Part shown: positions 8,949-20,900 of the stretch, in pieces
Numbering within the stretch: position 1 is the stretch's first letter
Layout of the letters: every line of letters starts with the position of its first letter
Source: Mariannaea sp. PMI_226
Lineage: Eukaryota; Ascomycota; Sordariomycetes; Hypocreales; Nectriaceae
Direction of reading: 5' to 3'
DNA: 64,000 nt
Assembly (NCBI GenBank): GCA_024336345.1
Contig: JANFOG010000005.1
Location: 1,054,001-1,118,000 of the forward strand
Position numbers and translations under genes: made by a program
The notes under the pieces: model-generated
Seen by the model: the letters and a program-made list of their open reading frames with translations, nothing else
Database searches by the model: none
What the model was told of the DNA's origin: nothing

Positions 8949-11900
8949 TTATTTGGCAAACCACGGAAACTTCTTCTTGGCCGGCTCGATTGGCCCTCCT
9001 GTCGTACTCTCGACCTGTACGCTTCGCTGATAGATGTCCTGGAGTCTCCAAGTCAGTACAATGCGGCGTCGTATCTATCGGTGTGATCTCTTCTTACCTC
9101 ATCATCTGTTGGCATCCGGCAGTTAAGAATCAATTCTCGCGCGGTGTCGTGCTTGGAGAGATTCGGGTATGCAGAGCCCTGGCTCTTCATGATCGGGAGC
9201 AAAACCTCTCCCAGCACCTCAAACTTCTTCCAGTTGATGCGGTCACCCTGGGGACCAACAAATGTCTTGCTCCCCTCTTCGGCAGACACCAAATCTCGCC
9301 TATGGAGTGGGATAAAAGGAATGCGCGGGAGAGGCGAGTTCTCCCATGCCAGTCGATACGCAAAGTGACTCTTTTGCGTTCCCATTAAGATTACCAATCT
9401 TGCAAATCGCTTCTGAGTATCGGCTGAGACCAGCGCTCGAGTCTGAGCCAACCGGTGGATGGCTGTTCCGTTGACTCCTGCCAAGATTGCTGCTAGGCCA
9501 TTGTAATTATTGAGCTGTCGCAGTTTGAGGGCAATGTTCATGAACTTCTCTAGCATCTGGGCCCGGTGTTTCGCTTTGTCCCGCAAGAGAATCATATTCG
9601 CGACCCATTTTGCCACATGATTGAAGTGATTGATCATGCGGTTGACGTTCCTCAAGCTCTTGCACTTTTCTTTCTGACTCGCCGACAGGCTGACATGTCG
9701 AACAAAATCTCGAATTCGGATAGATGAGAACATGATCCAGTCAATTCGAGTCAATTCATCCGCCACGTCGTCATCAGGAATGTCAATGAAGATATGGTAT
9801 CGGAACTTGTTCATTGGTAACGTGTCCGCGGGTTCCAATATCGAAGCTGCTCTCTCATAGTCTTCAAAAGAATGAAAGTGGGATTGGCTTGATATACTGC
9901 TCCCTCTGTCTGTAAGCGAGATTTCAGAGCCGCCAGAGGGCCGAGTGTCAAGATCTTCGTCAACCTGCAGGGTACTAATGCCTGCTGAAAGCTCCTGGAT
10001 GTCCTTGGAGATTAGCTCGCTCGCAGTCAAATCTCCCGTCTTGTCAGAGTTCGCCCAACCGGTATCGTCATCTTCAATAACATTGAATTGAAGATTTCGG
10101 CGCATATGCTGAGCAGCTATTGAGAAAATTGGTTCTGTGGAAAGATGCTTGATAAATTCTTCCAAATTTCGACGGGTGAGAGGTCGTGCGAAGTCGCCTG
10201 GGTATAAAGAGACCCATTTGGCCACCATCTCAATGATTCGAAGCTGAGTGGCCGTTTTTGAAAGATAATGCGCCGTCTTGTCCTCTCGTACTTGGTCCAA
10301 ACGAGCCAGAATTGCCGAGAAGAGCTCATTTGGTGCAGCAAACTTGCGATATAGACATAGAAATATATCGGAGAAGTTGTTGTCAACTCGAGACAGCCTA
10401 GGCGCCAGGAGGCGATCCACCAGATCATCAAATGTTACGCCTACCGCTTTAGCCGGTTTGTCGAGGACGCTGTCATCGTTACGCTGTAAAATAGGGATGT
10501 CGTCCGAGTATCGATATGAATCGGCATCTGATTCCTCCACATCGCCTTGATGGTCGAGCCGAATACCGGGAGTTCTGAGCATACTACTAACCGTTTGGGG
10601 GTCAGTCTGGCCAGCAGTCTGACTTTGGGCAACTCGAGGACTACGTGCTCGATAGCTCTCAGAGACAGGAGCGTTGGAGAATCCGAGAAGCAGGGAGAAA
10701 TCCGAGCTAGCTCTGCTGTGTTTGCTGTGCTGACTCAACGGTCTCCCAGCCCCAGTATCAGGAGCTTCGAGATTGGCGGCGGACTGTGCTCGTCTGCGCG
10801 ATATTGTTTCGCCGTTCTCCTCTGTGAACTGGTATGAGCGCAAAACTTGGAACTCGTCTGATAAGTATGACTTTACCTCTTCGATGAGAAATGGCGGCTC
10901 GAAGGGTCGTATGGAGACACACCCTAGCAATCTCGGGTTTATCTGACGAGAGCTTGTAAGTGGCAACACATGATCGGAATATTTGATGATTGGCCATTCC
11001 CTCGGCATCCACCTCCCAGTTTTCTTCTGGGTTCTCGCATTTGCAGGCCACGAGACTTGACGGAAGTCCAGAATTCGTGAGTGCGGCTAAAACTTTGTTA
11101 GTACAGCCTTTTTCTTTTCTTGTTGCATATGGGCAGAGCTTACCCAAGGTCTGAGGAAGCTCGCGAATCGATTCTTTATTCATAACGTCGTACAGGATAA
11201 GGGCAGCGTCAACGCGGGGCACAATATGCCCGTTGATTTGTTTAGGCCATTGGATTGGTTGGTTCGGATTTAATTCGAAGTACTCGAGATCCAGTTCGAG
11301 AAGTGTGATGACGTGTGATGTGTTGTCAACCAACATCCGGACGCTCGAAGCATTGGATATGGGCGGCCGAGAGAGGCCTAGAACCCGCTGGACAAAGGAC
11401 GATTTTCCGACACCGGTGGCACCGATGACGGCGATGTTGAAGCCTTCCATTGTAGAAGAAAAAGGAGCCTAGGAATTTAGAGCTTACAGTCAGCGCCCCG
11501 CATCCAGGATGTCTCACAATCACACCAGTAGCTACTCATCAGCCCCCTCGTCTGCCCAGGTAGCTGAGGGGTCCGTGTGTTCGAGGTGAAAAGAGCATAC
11601 ATACCCAGTAGGATGAAGGAGGGGCGGTCAATGACTCTCGACGAGGAGGCAGCCAATGTCGGGACGGGATATTGTCATTGCTATCGCGCTCTCTCAGATT
11701 GTGGTCGTTCTTTGCGCCGCCGCCGCCGTTGTCGTTATCGTGATCGTTGTCTTCAGGGAGGGATTGATACACAGAGCTGTCGTCTGATTCGTCCGAGTGG
11801 GGGAACTCAACACTACTGAAACGCTGCTGGAAGAAAGGGTCGTTGACAATTGAGCCAACTGATTCCTGGCGGTCGTGACGATCGTGGCGGTCGTAGCTGC

Positions 11901-12030
11901 GGACTGGATGTTGTTCGGTCGTGTTGGAAAGGTAGCGGGGGGTCGGATTAACCGCGTGTCGGGACTGAGAAGCTAGCGGAGCGCCTGAAATCGGGTGAGC
12001 TTGTCGTGAACCAGCATGATCGGAATGCAT
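8949..12030 (-). CDS. Ras guanine nucleotide exchange factor with N-terminal P-loop domain
   Basis: Five exons: 11605-12030, 11144-11468, 10877-11086, 9098-10821 and 8949-9038, totalling 924 residues. Introns are 136, 57, 55 and 59 bp; three carry CTAAC or CTGAC branch sites. Residues 1-148 are disordered, rich in Asp/His/Gly. A small-GTPase-like domain follows with P-loop GATGVGKSS at about 158-166, but I see no NKxD motif (VACKCENPE lies there). RasGEF_N is at about 450-570 (TFDDLVDRLL, LCLYRKFAAP). The catalytic CDC25-type RasGEF domain is at about 670-890 (RIDWIMFSSIRIRDFVRHVS, HFNHVAKWV, GLAAILAGV). A basic tail KKKFPWFAK ends it. It should load GTP onto Ras-family GTPases. The first in-frame ATG is at 12030. 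Confidence 0.92.
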
Positions 12031-15000
12031 GGTCGCAGCCTCAGCGACTTGCAGCAATGATGAAGAGAAACATATGATGCCAGAAGACAGAACGGAGGGA
12101 GCTTGAAAGAAGAGAGAAGCTCGCGGTGGGGGGGTTCGTGCAGACCGACCCAAAGGGGGGGGGCAGAAAGAGCACCTAGAAGGGGATTGGGATATAAAAA
12201 GGGATCGGGAGGAGGATACCACGTCGCTCGGACAGGTGAGAGGGGGAAGTAAAGAGGAAAAGGAAAGAAGCACCAGGGAAAGCACCAGGGGGCGGTTTGG
12301 CTGTTTGAGTTCTGAGTCGGGAAGACGCACTAGAGGTAGAAAGGGAGAGAGGGCTAACGATGGTCTGGGATGAGAGACGAGGGACGAGGTTACTAACAGT
12401 CTTGGTGCAATTAATTGTTGGCAGGTAGAGACACAAATGTCCTTGTTCTTCCTTTTTTTTCCCCTTCTGTTGTGTGCTTTTTTGTCTCTTCCCTTTTATA
12501 TATTTTTTTTACTCCCTGATTCTTCTCTTTTCTCTTTTGATGAGCGGATCTCTCAGCTGCTCGGCGCGCTTGTAAAGTAGTTGGATCTATTGTCGGTTGT
12601 CAGTCGACCTGTCACACCAGGTGAAGGCCCGCGGATGCACATCATCGGTACGAGCATGAGTCGCGGGTCAAAAGTACAGTAGGTAGTTACAGGGAAAAAA
12701 GGTAGGCGAGCAGTACGTATAAAGGAGTCCCTCCTCTCACCCTATTTCAGCGGGTGAGCCAACGAGCGAGCGGGAGCTGTTGATGGTTTTCCCCAGTCGT
12801 TTTCCAGGCCAGCTGCACGTCAGAGGGGCCAGCGTGTGCAGGCACTGGGTGGGTGGGTGTCCTGTCTGAAGTTGACGAGGCCAGGCAGGGCGAGGCGAAA
12901 TTAGGCCGGGCGTGGGTAGCAAACGGCAAAGCGGACGTGTCTGGTCCAAGACACTCACAACCAAGAAAGAACTTCGCAAGCATCAACGAGTTGGCGAAAG
13001 TCGGAGTTGGGAATGAGGTGTTGAAGGGAGGGGGGAAGGAAGCTGGTTAAGTCGAAAGAGGAGCAAGTCGGCTGGCCTCGTCTCCCCGTCTCCCACCACA
13101 ACACTATGTAGACTATGTACTTTGTACTCGCATGAATTGCCTACCAGGTACCTCTAAGTTGGGGATCAATAATGCCGAAAGGTACCGAATGGGGGAATTC
13201 TGGGTGTAGCCATGTATTAGGAACTGCCAGCCGTGTCGTTCAATGGACTTTTTCTGCGCCCAATGTAAGGTACGAAGTACGAATACTCCGTCTGTCAAGT
13301 CAAGCCCACGTCCCAACCTCAGGTAATGGTCCAGGGGTGGTGCCAAAACAGCTCCGTCCGGGCCTAGCAACGGTGCTGAATGGCGTTGGCCATGGCTAGG
13401 CCGTGGCCGCGCCGGATAGAGAAACCAATGGTGTGCTTGTACACAGTAATGTCGGGGCGTCCCCTCCCACCCCCAAAAAGAAAAAAAAAACCAGCCAAAG
13501 TAACCCCCCTTGCTGGATTTACTAGTTGGTACCGGGATCATGGGTGTGCCGTTGCAAGCAACTGAGCGTTGAGGAGTGAAGTATCCAACTAATGATTTGC
13601 CAATCTGGGGATACTCCCGACTAGGTACTAGGTACCTTCTGCTCCGTCTCGAACCTCCGAAGGATTCGTGATTCAATAGCTTCGTTGAACGATTGACTAC
13701 GCGTACGGACCAACTGCAGAGATCACCCTAGCGAAACGCTTGGGCAACCAACTCTCCGCACAATCTGAGTGGTCTATAAATACCTAGCCTACCTAACATA
13801 CCTAAGTACCTACCTCCGCGAATTCTGGAATTGATAGTATTTTTTGAATATTTATCAAGCTATGAATCCTTTATAACGTATTTGAACATGAGACATAGGT
13901 TGGTGGGAGATTATATTGATTTGCTTGTACCGTACTAGGATTGCCTATATATCTAAGTAGGTCTTTTATATCCATCACAGTAATTCTACGTCCAAAAACG
14001 CACAAGTCAAAAAGACGGGCTATCTTGCTCTTGTTGCGGATGCAAGAACTCTCAGCATTGATCTATAGATATACTACCTGACAGTAATCTCCCTCAGAAG
14101 CTCAACATAATTCCTTTCAACATATCACAATATGGTTTGTTCTAACAAATTGTAGTAATACAGTGCCAAGCGAGAAACTGATACCGCGTGACTGGGCGAA
14201 TCCTCGCCTCCAATTCGCTCTGCTAACCACGTGCGGCGCATTCAACATGCGAGGAAAGTTGCCCAGACTTCAAGAGCAAGCCGACACAATATTTCGGCGC
14301 TCGGTGAACAGATTCAGAAAAGGGCACGCTTGATAAGGCCAATTCCTGTAGCTGCATATGCATGCTCAATCGGACTAATCACCGTTACAGGATGACCCTC
14401 AATCAAAAAAACTGAGTCATGGATAACAAACCCGAAGTATCTTTCAGTCTGGACGGAAATGTTAGCTTAATTGGGCACACAATACAAGAGTAGAAAGCCA
14501 GCCACACTGAGGCTACTAAATTGATAAAAACTCCGTGATCATACAATGCAGGCTCAAGGGCCTCTGGATAGCTTCTCGGTTACCTCAGCTACTGAATAGC
14601 TAGCCGTATGATATCGATACTGAAATTGCCGGGTCACAATAAGCCGAGCGAAAGTTGATCTATTCGTCCTGTGCACTTCACTTATACTTTTAGAAACCCT
14701 GTATAGAGCATTCCTCGATGACATATCCAATAAAAACATAACATACATCTATTGACCTCATTGAGTTATCGACCCTAGATTTCCAAAGTCCATGTAATCA
14801 TGAACCGAAGATGACATTATCTAATATTCCAGTTAGACTGGAAGAACAGCTAGGGTCTTTCGGCAACAGCATGGCCGTGATTATCTATATTGACTTAAGC
14901 CACCCCGTAATCGCGGCATGATATGTCGTTTGCTGGTTTTCTGCCTCTACAATGTATTTGGCAGGTCTCCGGTATTGGGTAACGCCAGGGATTTTCGCAT

Positions 15001-15577
15001 ACGTAGTAGAAGACTTAGTAGACCTCTGTGCTCAATAGTTTAATGTGGTAAAATTGCATCAATAATTGATAAGAAGAAGCCGTCTTCACTTAATCACTCG
15101 GGAGGCTCGCAATTGCCAATGCAGTGGTGAGCAGCATTACAGTAGAGAGACAACACTCGGTCCGATGACTGGCCAATGCTATACGGGATCCGGAAACGAT
15201 TAAATGCTGAGGTATTCAGTTGTCTAGAGAAATAAAGTGAGTAATAGATAGACCAATATGAAGAACAATCGGCGGATGGTGAGCCGGCCGTGAATTTCAC
15301 AACCTCCTACCACCGCCCAAAGTGTCTGCAATGAGTGGGCATGGCCATTGGGGTCTCGACGCTTTCTCAGCATTTACAGGAGTAGATTAGAGGAAAAATT
15401 ATATATTGGGCTTACTCGAGCCCATCTGGAACATCAATGAAAACCTACCTTCGCTGTCAATACAACAGAAAAGCGTTATTTCATTATCATTAACTAGTCC
15501 TGAAAAATATTTCTTGTACAACTGGCTATGAGAAGAGTGATGGGTCCAGCCATCGTCTAAATGTGAAATCATCGTTC
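12031..15577. other. Gene-free stretch with RasGEF leader at its left end
   Basis: About 3.5 kb. On the - strand, 12031-12530 is pyrimidine-rich and probably the RasGEF 5' leader and core promoter. 13.1-13.8 kb carries several TACCT/AGGTA words. 13.8-15.5 kb is AT-rich with no convincing open frame on either strand. Open frames at 12737-12986 and 13113-13676 lack domain features. Confidence 0.5.
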
Positions 15578-16413
15578 TTATCGTTTGTCCTCAGCCATTA
15601 GGCGTTCGATAAGCTTGGTATCTTCTTGCGCCAGCTGTTGGCGCAAAATACTTGTAGCATCTGTTCCAGTGTCATCACTGTTCATGATGTGTAGGATGAG
15701 CTCCGAGTATTCACGAATCGCTTCGCCTGCTTCTCCATCCGCGCGACGAGCCTGGCGTAAAGCCTCCTTGCCGTTCTGGATGCCCACATCGTGATTCCAC
15801 GTCTCCTTCTTTGGCGGAAGGCCTTTAAGCAAAGAGGCTGGGATAGAGGCTTTCTTTTGGTCGGTATTGTCTTTGGGTGGAAGCGTTGCAGCATGGATTT
15901 TTAAGAGCTGGTCGGGGAGGAATGGATATTTCCGAAAGAGCACGCGAAGCTTGTCGGAATGTTCGAGGGCCCTGAAAGGATTTGACACATCTCTGGGCTC
16001 AGTAGAAGGTATAGAAGGAGGGTCCAGCGATGGGTTTGACTCGAATGCAGGCTTGGGTTGAGGTTCAGGATCAGGAGGGTGATTTTCGCGATGGACCTTG
16101 TTGCACGCAACGGAGCAACTGGGCTGAGATCAGTCACTGAGCGAGAAGGGTTGATCAAACTGGATCGTGTAAATGAGACTCACTATGGTAAATAACATCG
16201 TGGGCATTTGTATTTCGGGGGGTTTACAGAACACACGCCACACGTTGAGATCGTGGGTTTGAGAGCTGGAGTGTTTCCATCGTCAACAGCCTCGGATTCA
16301 CCTGGACCTGCACCGCCAGGTTGAATAGGCAACTCCACGCCGCCGTTGATCTTGATGGGATCCTGTAACGAAGGGTCTGGGTTGGCCTTGTTTTCGATAG
16401 GATCAGAAGACAT
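15578..16413 (-). CDS. HIT-type zinc-finger protein (Hit1/ZNHIT3-like)
   Basis: Exons 16184-16413 and 15578-16118, with a 65-bp intron (GTGAGT..CCCAG), encode 256 residues. The zf-HIT module is intact: C58, C61, C70, C73, C78, C82, H86 and H90 (CGVCSVNPPKYKCPRCYLPY then CSVACNKVHRENH). The intron splits the finger at Tyr77. A Pro-rich linker leads to a C-terminal helical region (LRVLFRKYPFLPDQLLKIHA) resembling the Hit1/ZNHIT3 C-terminal helix. Proteins of this group help assemble box C/D snoRNPs through Rsa1/NUFIP; assigning that exact paralogue is inference from the C-terminal segment. It is divergent from NFU1. Confidence 0.88.
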
Positions 16414-16896
16414 AGCCGCCGAGTGGGTTGGAGGAATGGAGAGCGGTAGCAGAACAAAGTGTTTAAAAGCTATTCAAGAATTTTTGAGGCCTTCAGCCAT
16501 TCGCGTATAAAAAGATCGAAATCAAATAAAAGCGCCCCGCGACCATCGCTTCATCGCAATGCTGGATTGGAAAATTGGCCCACTCTCCATGCTTGTCGAG
16601 AAAAAAGGCCAAACTAAGTGGGCCTTGACACAAGCAATTGCCACTGCGCAACTTTGCATCATAGGGAGTTCGCGCATTACTAATTAATGCCCGTACCTAT
16701 CACACCTGCCACGGGTGGTGCGGCTACTTCGACCGAAGCAACTGGCGGCAAAAAGTTGGCAGCCGAGCAAGCGACCGAAAAGGCCCAGAATTGCTCCTCT
16801 TTGTTAGTTGATTTTTTCTTGTCTTTCCTAATTGTTGTCTTGTCAATCGTCTGCAAAAGCCAACGCTCTGTTCCTCATCTATATATTACTCCCAAA
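16414..16896. promoter_or_regulatory. Bidirectional promoter HIT-finger gene / NFU1
   Basis: 483 bp between divergent ATGs must contain both promoters. An in-frame extension of NFU1 (from an ATG at 16687) lies here and is discussed as a finding. Confidence 0.5.
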
Positions 16897-17912
16897 ATGA
16901 CCTCATCGACAGCTCCCCGACTACTCCGCCGAGTGCTGGCGTCTACACCCCGGCCTGTCACCGAGACCTCTCTCCGAGCCACTTCGCGATGGACTCGCCA
17001 ACTTAGCACCCGATCCCGGCTACCGACCATTACTATTGCGTCAGGAGCCCGACCGCAAGCATATGTGACCACCCGCCAGACAGTAGCTCCTAGCCTTGCC
17101 GGTGTTGGCAGTGGCATCCGTACCATCTTCATCCAGACCGAGAACACTCCCAACCCAGATGCTCTCAAATTCGTGCCGAATCATCGAGTCATTCCTGAAG
17201 GGATCGCAACGCCCTTCATTGAATATCTCAATCCTCGAGCGACCATCGCGCCTCCGTATCCCTCGCCCCTTGCGGCAAAGCTCATGAACATTGACGGTAT
17301 CACATCAGTCTTTTTCGGTGCGGACTTTATCACTGTGAGCAAGGCAGCTGATGTGAACTGGGCTCACGTCCGTCCTGAAATTTTTGCCTTGATTACCGAA
17401 ACCATCACGTCAGGCGATCCTATTGTTAATCTTGTTGAACGCAAGGAGGGTGACGCTCCTGAGGAAGAGGACAGTCTGGCCTACAACGAGAATGATAGCG
17501 AGGTTGTGGGCATGATCAAAGAGTTGCTAGAGACACGTATCCGACCCGCGATTCAGGAAGATGGAGGTGATATCGATTTCCGAGGCTTTGATGACGATGG
17601 ATTCGTGCATCTTCGACTTCGAGGCGCTTGCCGTACCTGCGACTCTAGTACTGTCACATTGAAGAACGGTATTGAGGGTATGCTTATGCATTATGTATGT
17701 CCCCCGCTCCACTGCATTCGCATTTCCTCCCTCCTCCCCCTTGTCCTTCTCTCTCACTATTATGTACTGAACACCGCTAACTCGGATCTCAGATTGAGGA
17801 AGTTAAGGGTGTCAAGCAAGTTCTAGACCCAGAAGAGGAGATTTCACTGCAGGAATTTGAAAAGTTCGAGGAGAAGCTTAAGCAGCAAAAGAATGCTGCA
17901 GCTAACGCCTAA
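16897..17912 (+). CDS. NFU1: Mitochondrial Fe-S cluster scaffold/transfer protein Nfu1
   Basis: Exons 16897-17694 and 17793-17912, with a 98-bp intron (GTATGT, CTAAC branch, CTCAG), encode 305 residues. The first 60 residues are Arg/Ser/Thr-rich with no acids until late, a clear mitochondrial presequence. The Nfu N-terminal domain begins at IFIQTENTPNPDALKFVPN (about 77). The NifU-type C-terminal domain lies at about 200-290 and holds the cluster-binding CxxC, C245-R-T-C248, followed by STVTLKNGIEGMLMHY and, after the splice, the IEEVKGVKQV strand. Nfu1 passes [4Fe-4S] clusters to mitochondrial clients such as lipoyl synthase and aconitase-type enzymes. It shares a promoter region with the HIT-finger gene. 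Confidence 0.94.
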
Positions 17913-20900
17913 CTCCTTTCAATTTCGATAATTGTGTTCCTCTTTTCTTAGTCTCTGTACAATAGCTCGGGGGAAAGCTAACGATACCCACGATTGTCCA
18001 CATGTGTCGCATGAGTCCTCTTGTACATTAGCAAAATTTGCCCTCCTATCTTCCTTCCATGCACCTGAATCTCAAAGGAGTGCCTTGCTGGGCATCCAGT
18101 TCGGCATTTGCTATTTCCTCAAGATGATGTCGAACTAGTATCCTTTGCCCCCATCTTCATATAGATAGCGATGGCCTTTGATCGGTAAAAATGTGTTGGT
18201 CAGTGATGCGTTGATCCATCCTCGGTCCTGATCTTGGCGCCGTGTATATCTTTCAATGTTCGGATTTGCTACACTGCTTGGGTCGTACTAACGCTCTCAT
18301 TCTGACTGGGCTCATCGACGGTTGGGCGTCTCAGTCCAATGCCATCGAATTTATTGAATGCCGTTAAGCGGGGTGGGAATATCCTGCCCTTCAGAGTTGA
18401 CAGCTCTGGAAAGAGCATCAAGCCTCTTTTTTGACGGTCTTTCTTTTCCACCTTGCCAATTACACTCAGTACACAACCCCTGCGTATATTGACATTGATA
18501 TCAAATGGGTATATGCGCGGTAAATTCGCACCAGTCACACCGAGCTTCTGGACTCAAAAGCCCAGGGGTAGGTAACAAAGGATTTTTGAATGCCCAACGA
18601 AGTGGTATTTCTAGCCCGCCGTCTATCGGAAGAACTGCTACCATCCCGGTTTTTGTGGGATTTTATTTTGGCCGTTCGTCTGTTTGAATCGGCTTGGTTT
18701 CTTCAGGAGTTAAACGATGCTCATCTGTGTATGGTTTGTCTCATAGGACTATCATAAGGGCACGGAGATACGTATCTAACCTACCTTCGTTGATCATGTT
18801 CAATTTCGCGAGCCTCGACACAAAGTGGAGTAGCCATTCTGGGTATGTGGGCAATATTGACATACCAATGTTCATCGTAGTGCCGAACTTGAGTGCCCCG
18901 GCTTGAACCTGATGACCCGCCACTGAGTGATGCCATTCAATCAGCTCCGCTGTGATTCGGCAACGAGACTGGGATATTCCGGCCTTTGGTACGATGAACA
19001 TGGGATTATAACTCTCCACTCCAGCCGACCGCAACCACCATTATGGCACTTCCGAGGTATGTGCTTCATACTCTCTGTCCCGCATGCCCGCAGCAAGTGG
19101 TCTGGTGCGGGGTTCACATACGTATTAATTAGCTGATCTTTTGAGAATTGCTGCTGATGTTGCGATTCGAATATCTTGTAGATGCGCATGTGAAGTGACG
19201 AAAGCATTGAGTGTTACGACCCTGTAGGAGCATATCATCGGCATTAACTCTGGTCCTTCCATGGTCGGTCTTCTTCATCTGTCACCATGTCCCCGAGAGC
19301 ATGCGCTTGAGTATGTGAAGTGCCACGACCACCAGCCCATGCTGTGGAGGGGGCAAAGAGGATGCATGTCCGCTGCCCTTGGCGTGTGCTGTAGGTGCTC
19401 ACGCTGTCGGGCTCCAGGACGATGCTGGTTCGGGTGATCCGCGAATAAAGGGAATCCGGGGTAATTCCCCGCTGGGAAGGTGCGTCAATGGTTTCGCGGG
19501 GTGTCCCCACTCCTTCGGTTCAGCGTCCGTCGGACCAGCTTGCGCATCGACTTAGAGTACATCTGGATAGAAGGTAGTTTCGGTACCTCCCAGTGAGAGA
19601 TGCGATATCCCTCACGACGCACTTTGTTTCTTGAAACGAAATTTTTTTTAGCCACCGGCGTACATCAATAACTTCGGGATAGTTTTGAGTTGAAGAATTA
19701 GCGCATTATCTTCTTGCTGGTCACGGACGGTGAGGATCTCCCCTATGCTCGATATCCTTGCGTGACATTAGGTTGGCCTTACTTCATACCAAACAAGGTA
19801 GCCAATCCAGAGAGAAAAATTAGCCCTGCTTCCTCGGCACACGATGTCAATTGACAAAATAAAACAAAACTTGAACAGCCGACAATTTTCTAACGCTCTG
19901 TAACTCAGCATGTACACATAAAACCACTTGTCTCTGGTTGAGACATACTTCTGCATAAAACAGAGATACAGAGACATAACACTGAACTTCCGTGGACTTG
20001 ATTCCCTCACGTAGAGATCTGGCACATCAAGCACGTGGAATTGACTAGACCAGAGCCTAACTGTTAGCCCTCCCCAGCCGTTTCGTATCTTTCCATGTCA
20101 CAACCGCATCCTCACTCACTTAGGAAAAGTTTGGATCCGCTAGAAGTACGAAGGGAAACCTTCGGAGTGATATGTTGACACTTCGGACCCCTTCGGCTCG
20201 GAATCTCTGCCATACAGAAGTATCATCTGTAGGCAAGCAACACTCCGGCGGACATGCCTCCGATATAGGATTATCAGGCTCGCCAAGGTGACGCAGAAGA
20301 CTGAATAGGCCTCTGTGGACCAGCTAAGCCTCGTTTTTATGTATGCGTGATGGCCCGTAGTGTCTCTATGGAGTCACCCAGTAGAGACAGAGACCAGGCG
20401 TTTGATTTTCGATGCAGCTGGAATAGCTACATCGGGCTATGCTACTTACGCATCTCGAGCTGAAATTTGGTCAATTGGGGACGAAGCAACAAGCATGAAG
20501 CAATTATGAGAAAAGACACAGACAGCCTCGTATTTGGTAAACAAGGAACAGAGGCTGCTTGGTCGAGATCTCTACCAATGTGCGTGGCAATTCCATGCAA
20601 CATCGAGGGGCGAAAGCAAGTCAACGTGAAATGGTGGATACTGGCCAAGAACTCTACTAGTTTACCCGAGACCCATATGGACTATAAGAACGCATCGTGC
20701 TAGAATACCTAGACAAAGAAAAATGTACACAATCTACACCACAAGTTTCTGCTGGTTCACGTAGGCCACAGTTATTCTTGATTGAATGAAGATTAATCTC
20801 GATTGTGACGCATTGCAATGCATAGTAGAAGTGAGAACGAGGAACGAAATAGACGCAGGTCTCGGCACTATGAGTTCGATACCTCTGAGGTCCCATAAGC

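Noticed and set aside
10758..11008. Two overlapping - strand frames suggesting separate genes for the P-loop domain and the RasGEF
   Set aside because: A 55-bp intron at 10822-10876 joins the frames into one protein with the usual fungal layout.
13113..13676. 187-codon - strand open frame
   Set aside because: No domain, no signal peptide, odd Trp/Phe/Arg composition, no splice logic; lies in gap DNA.
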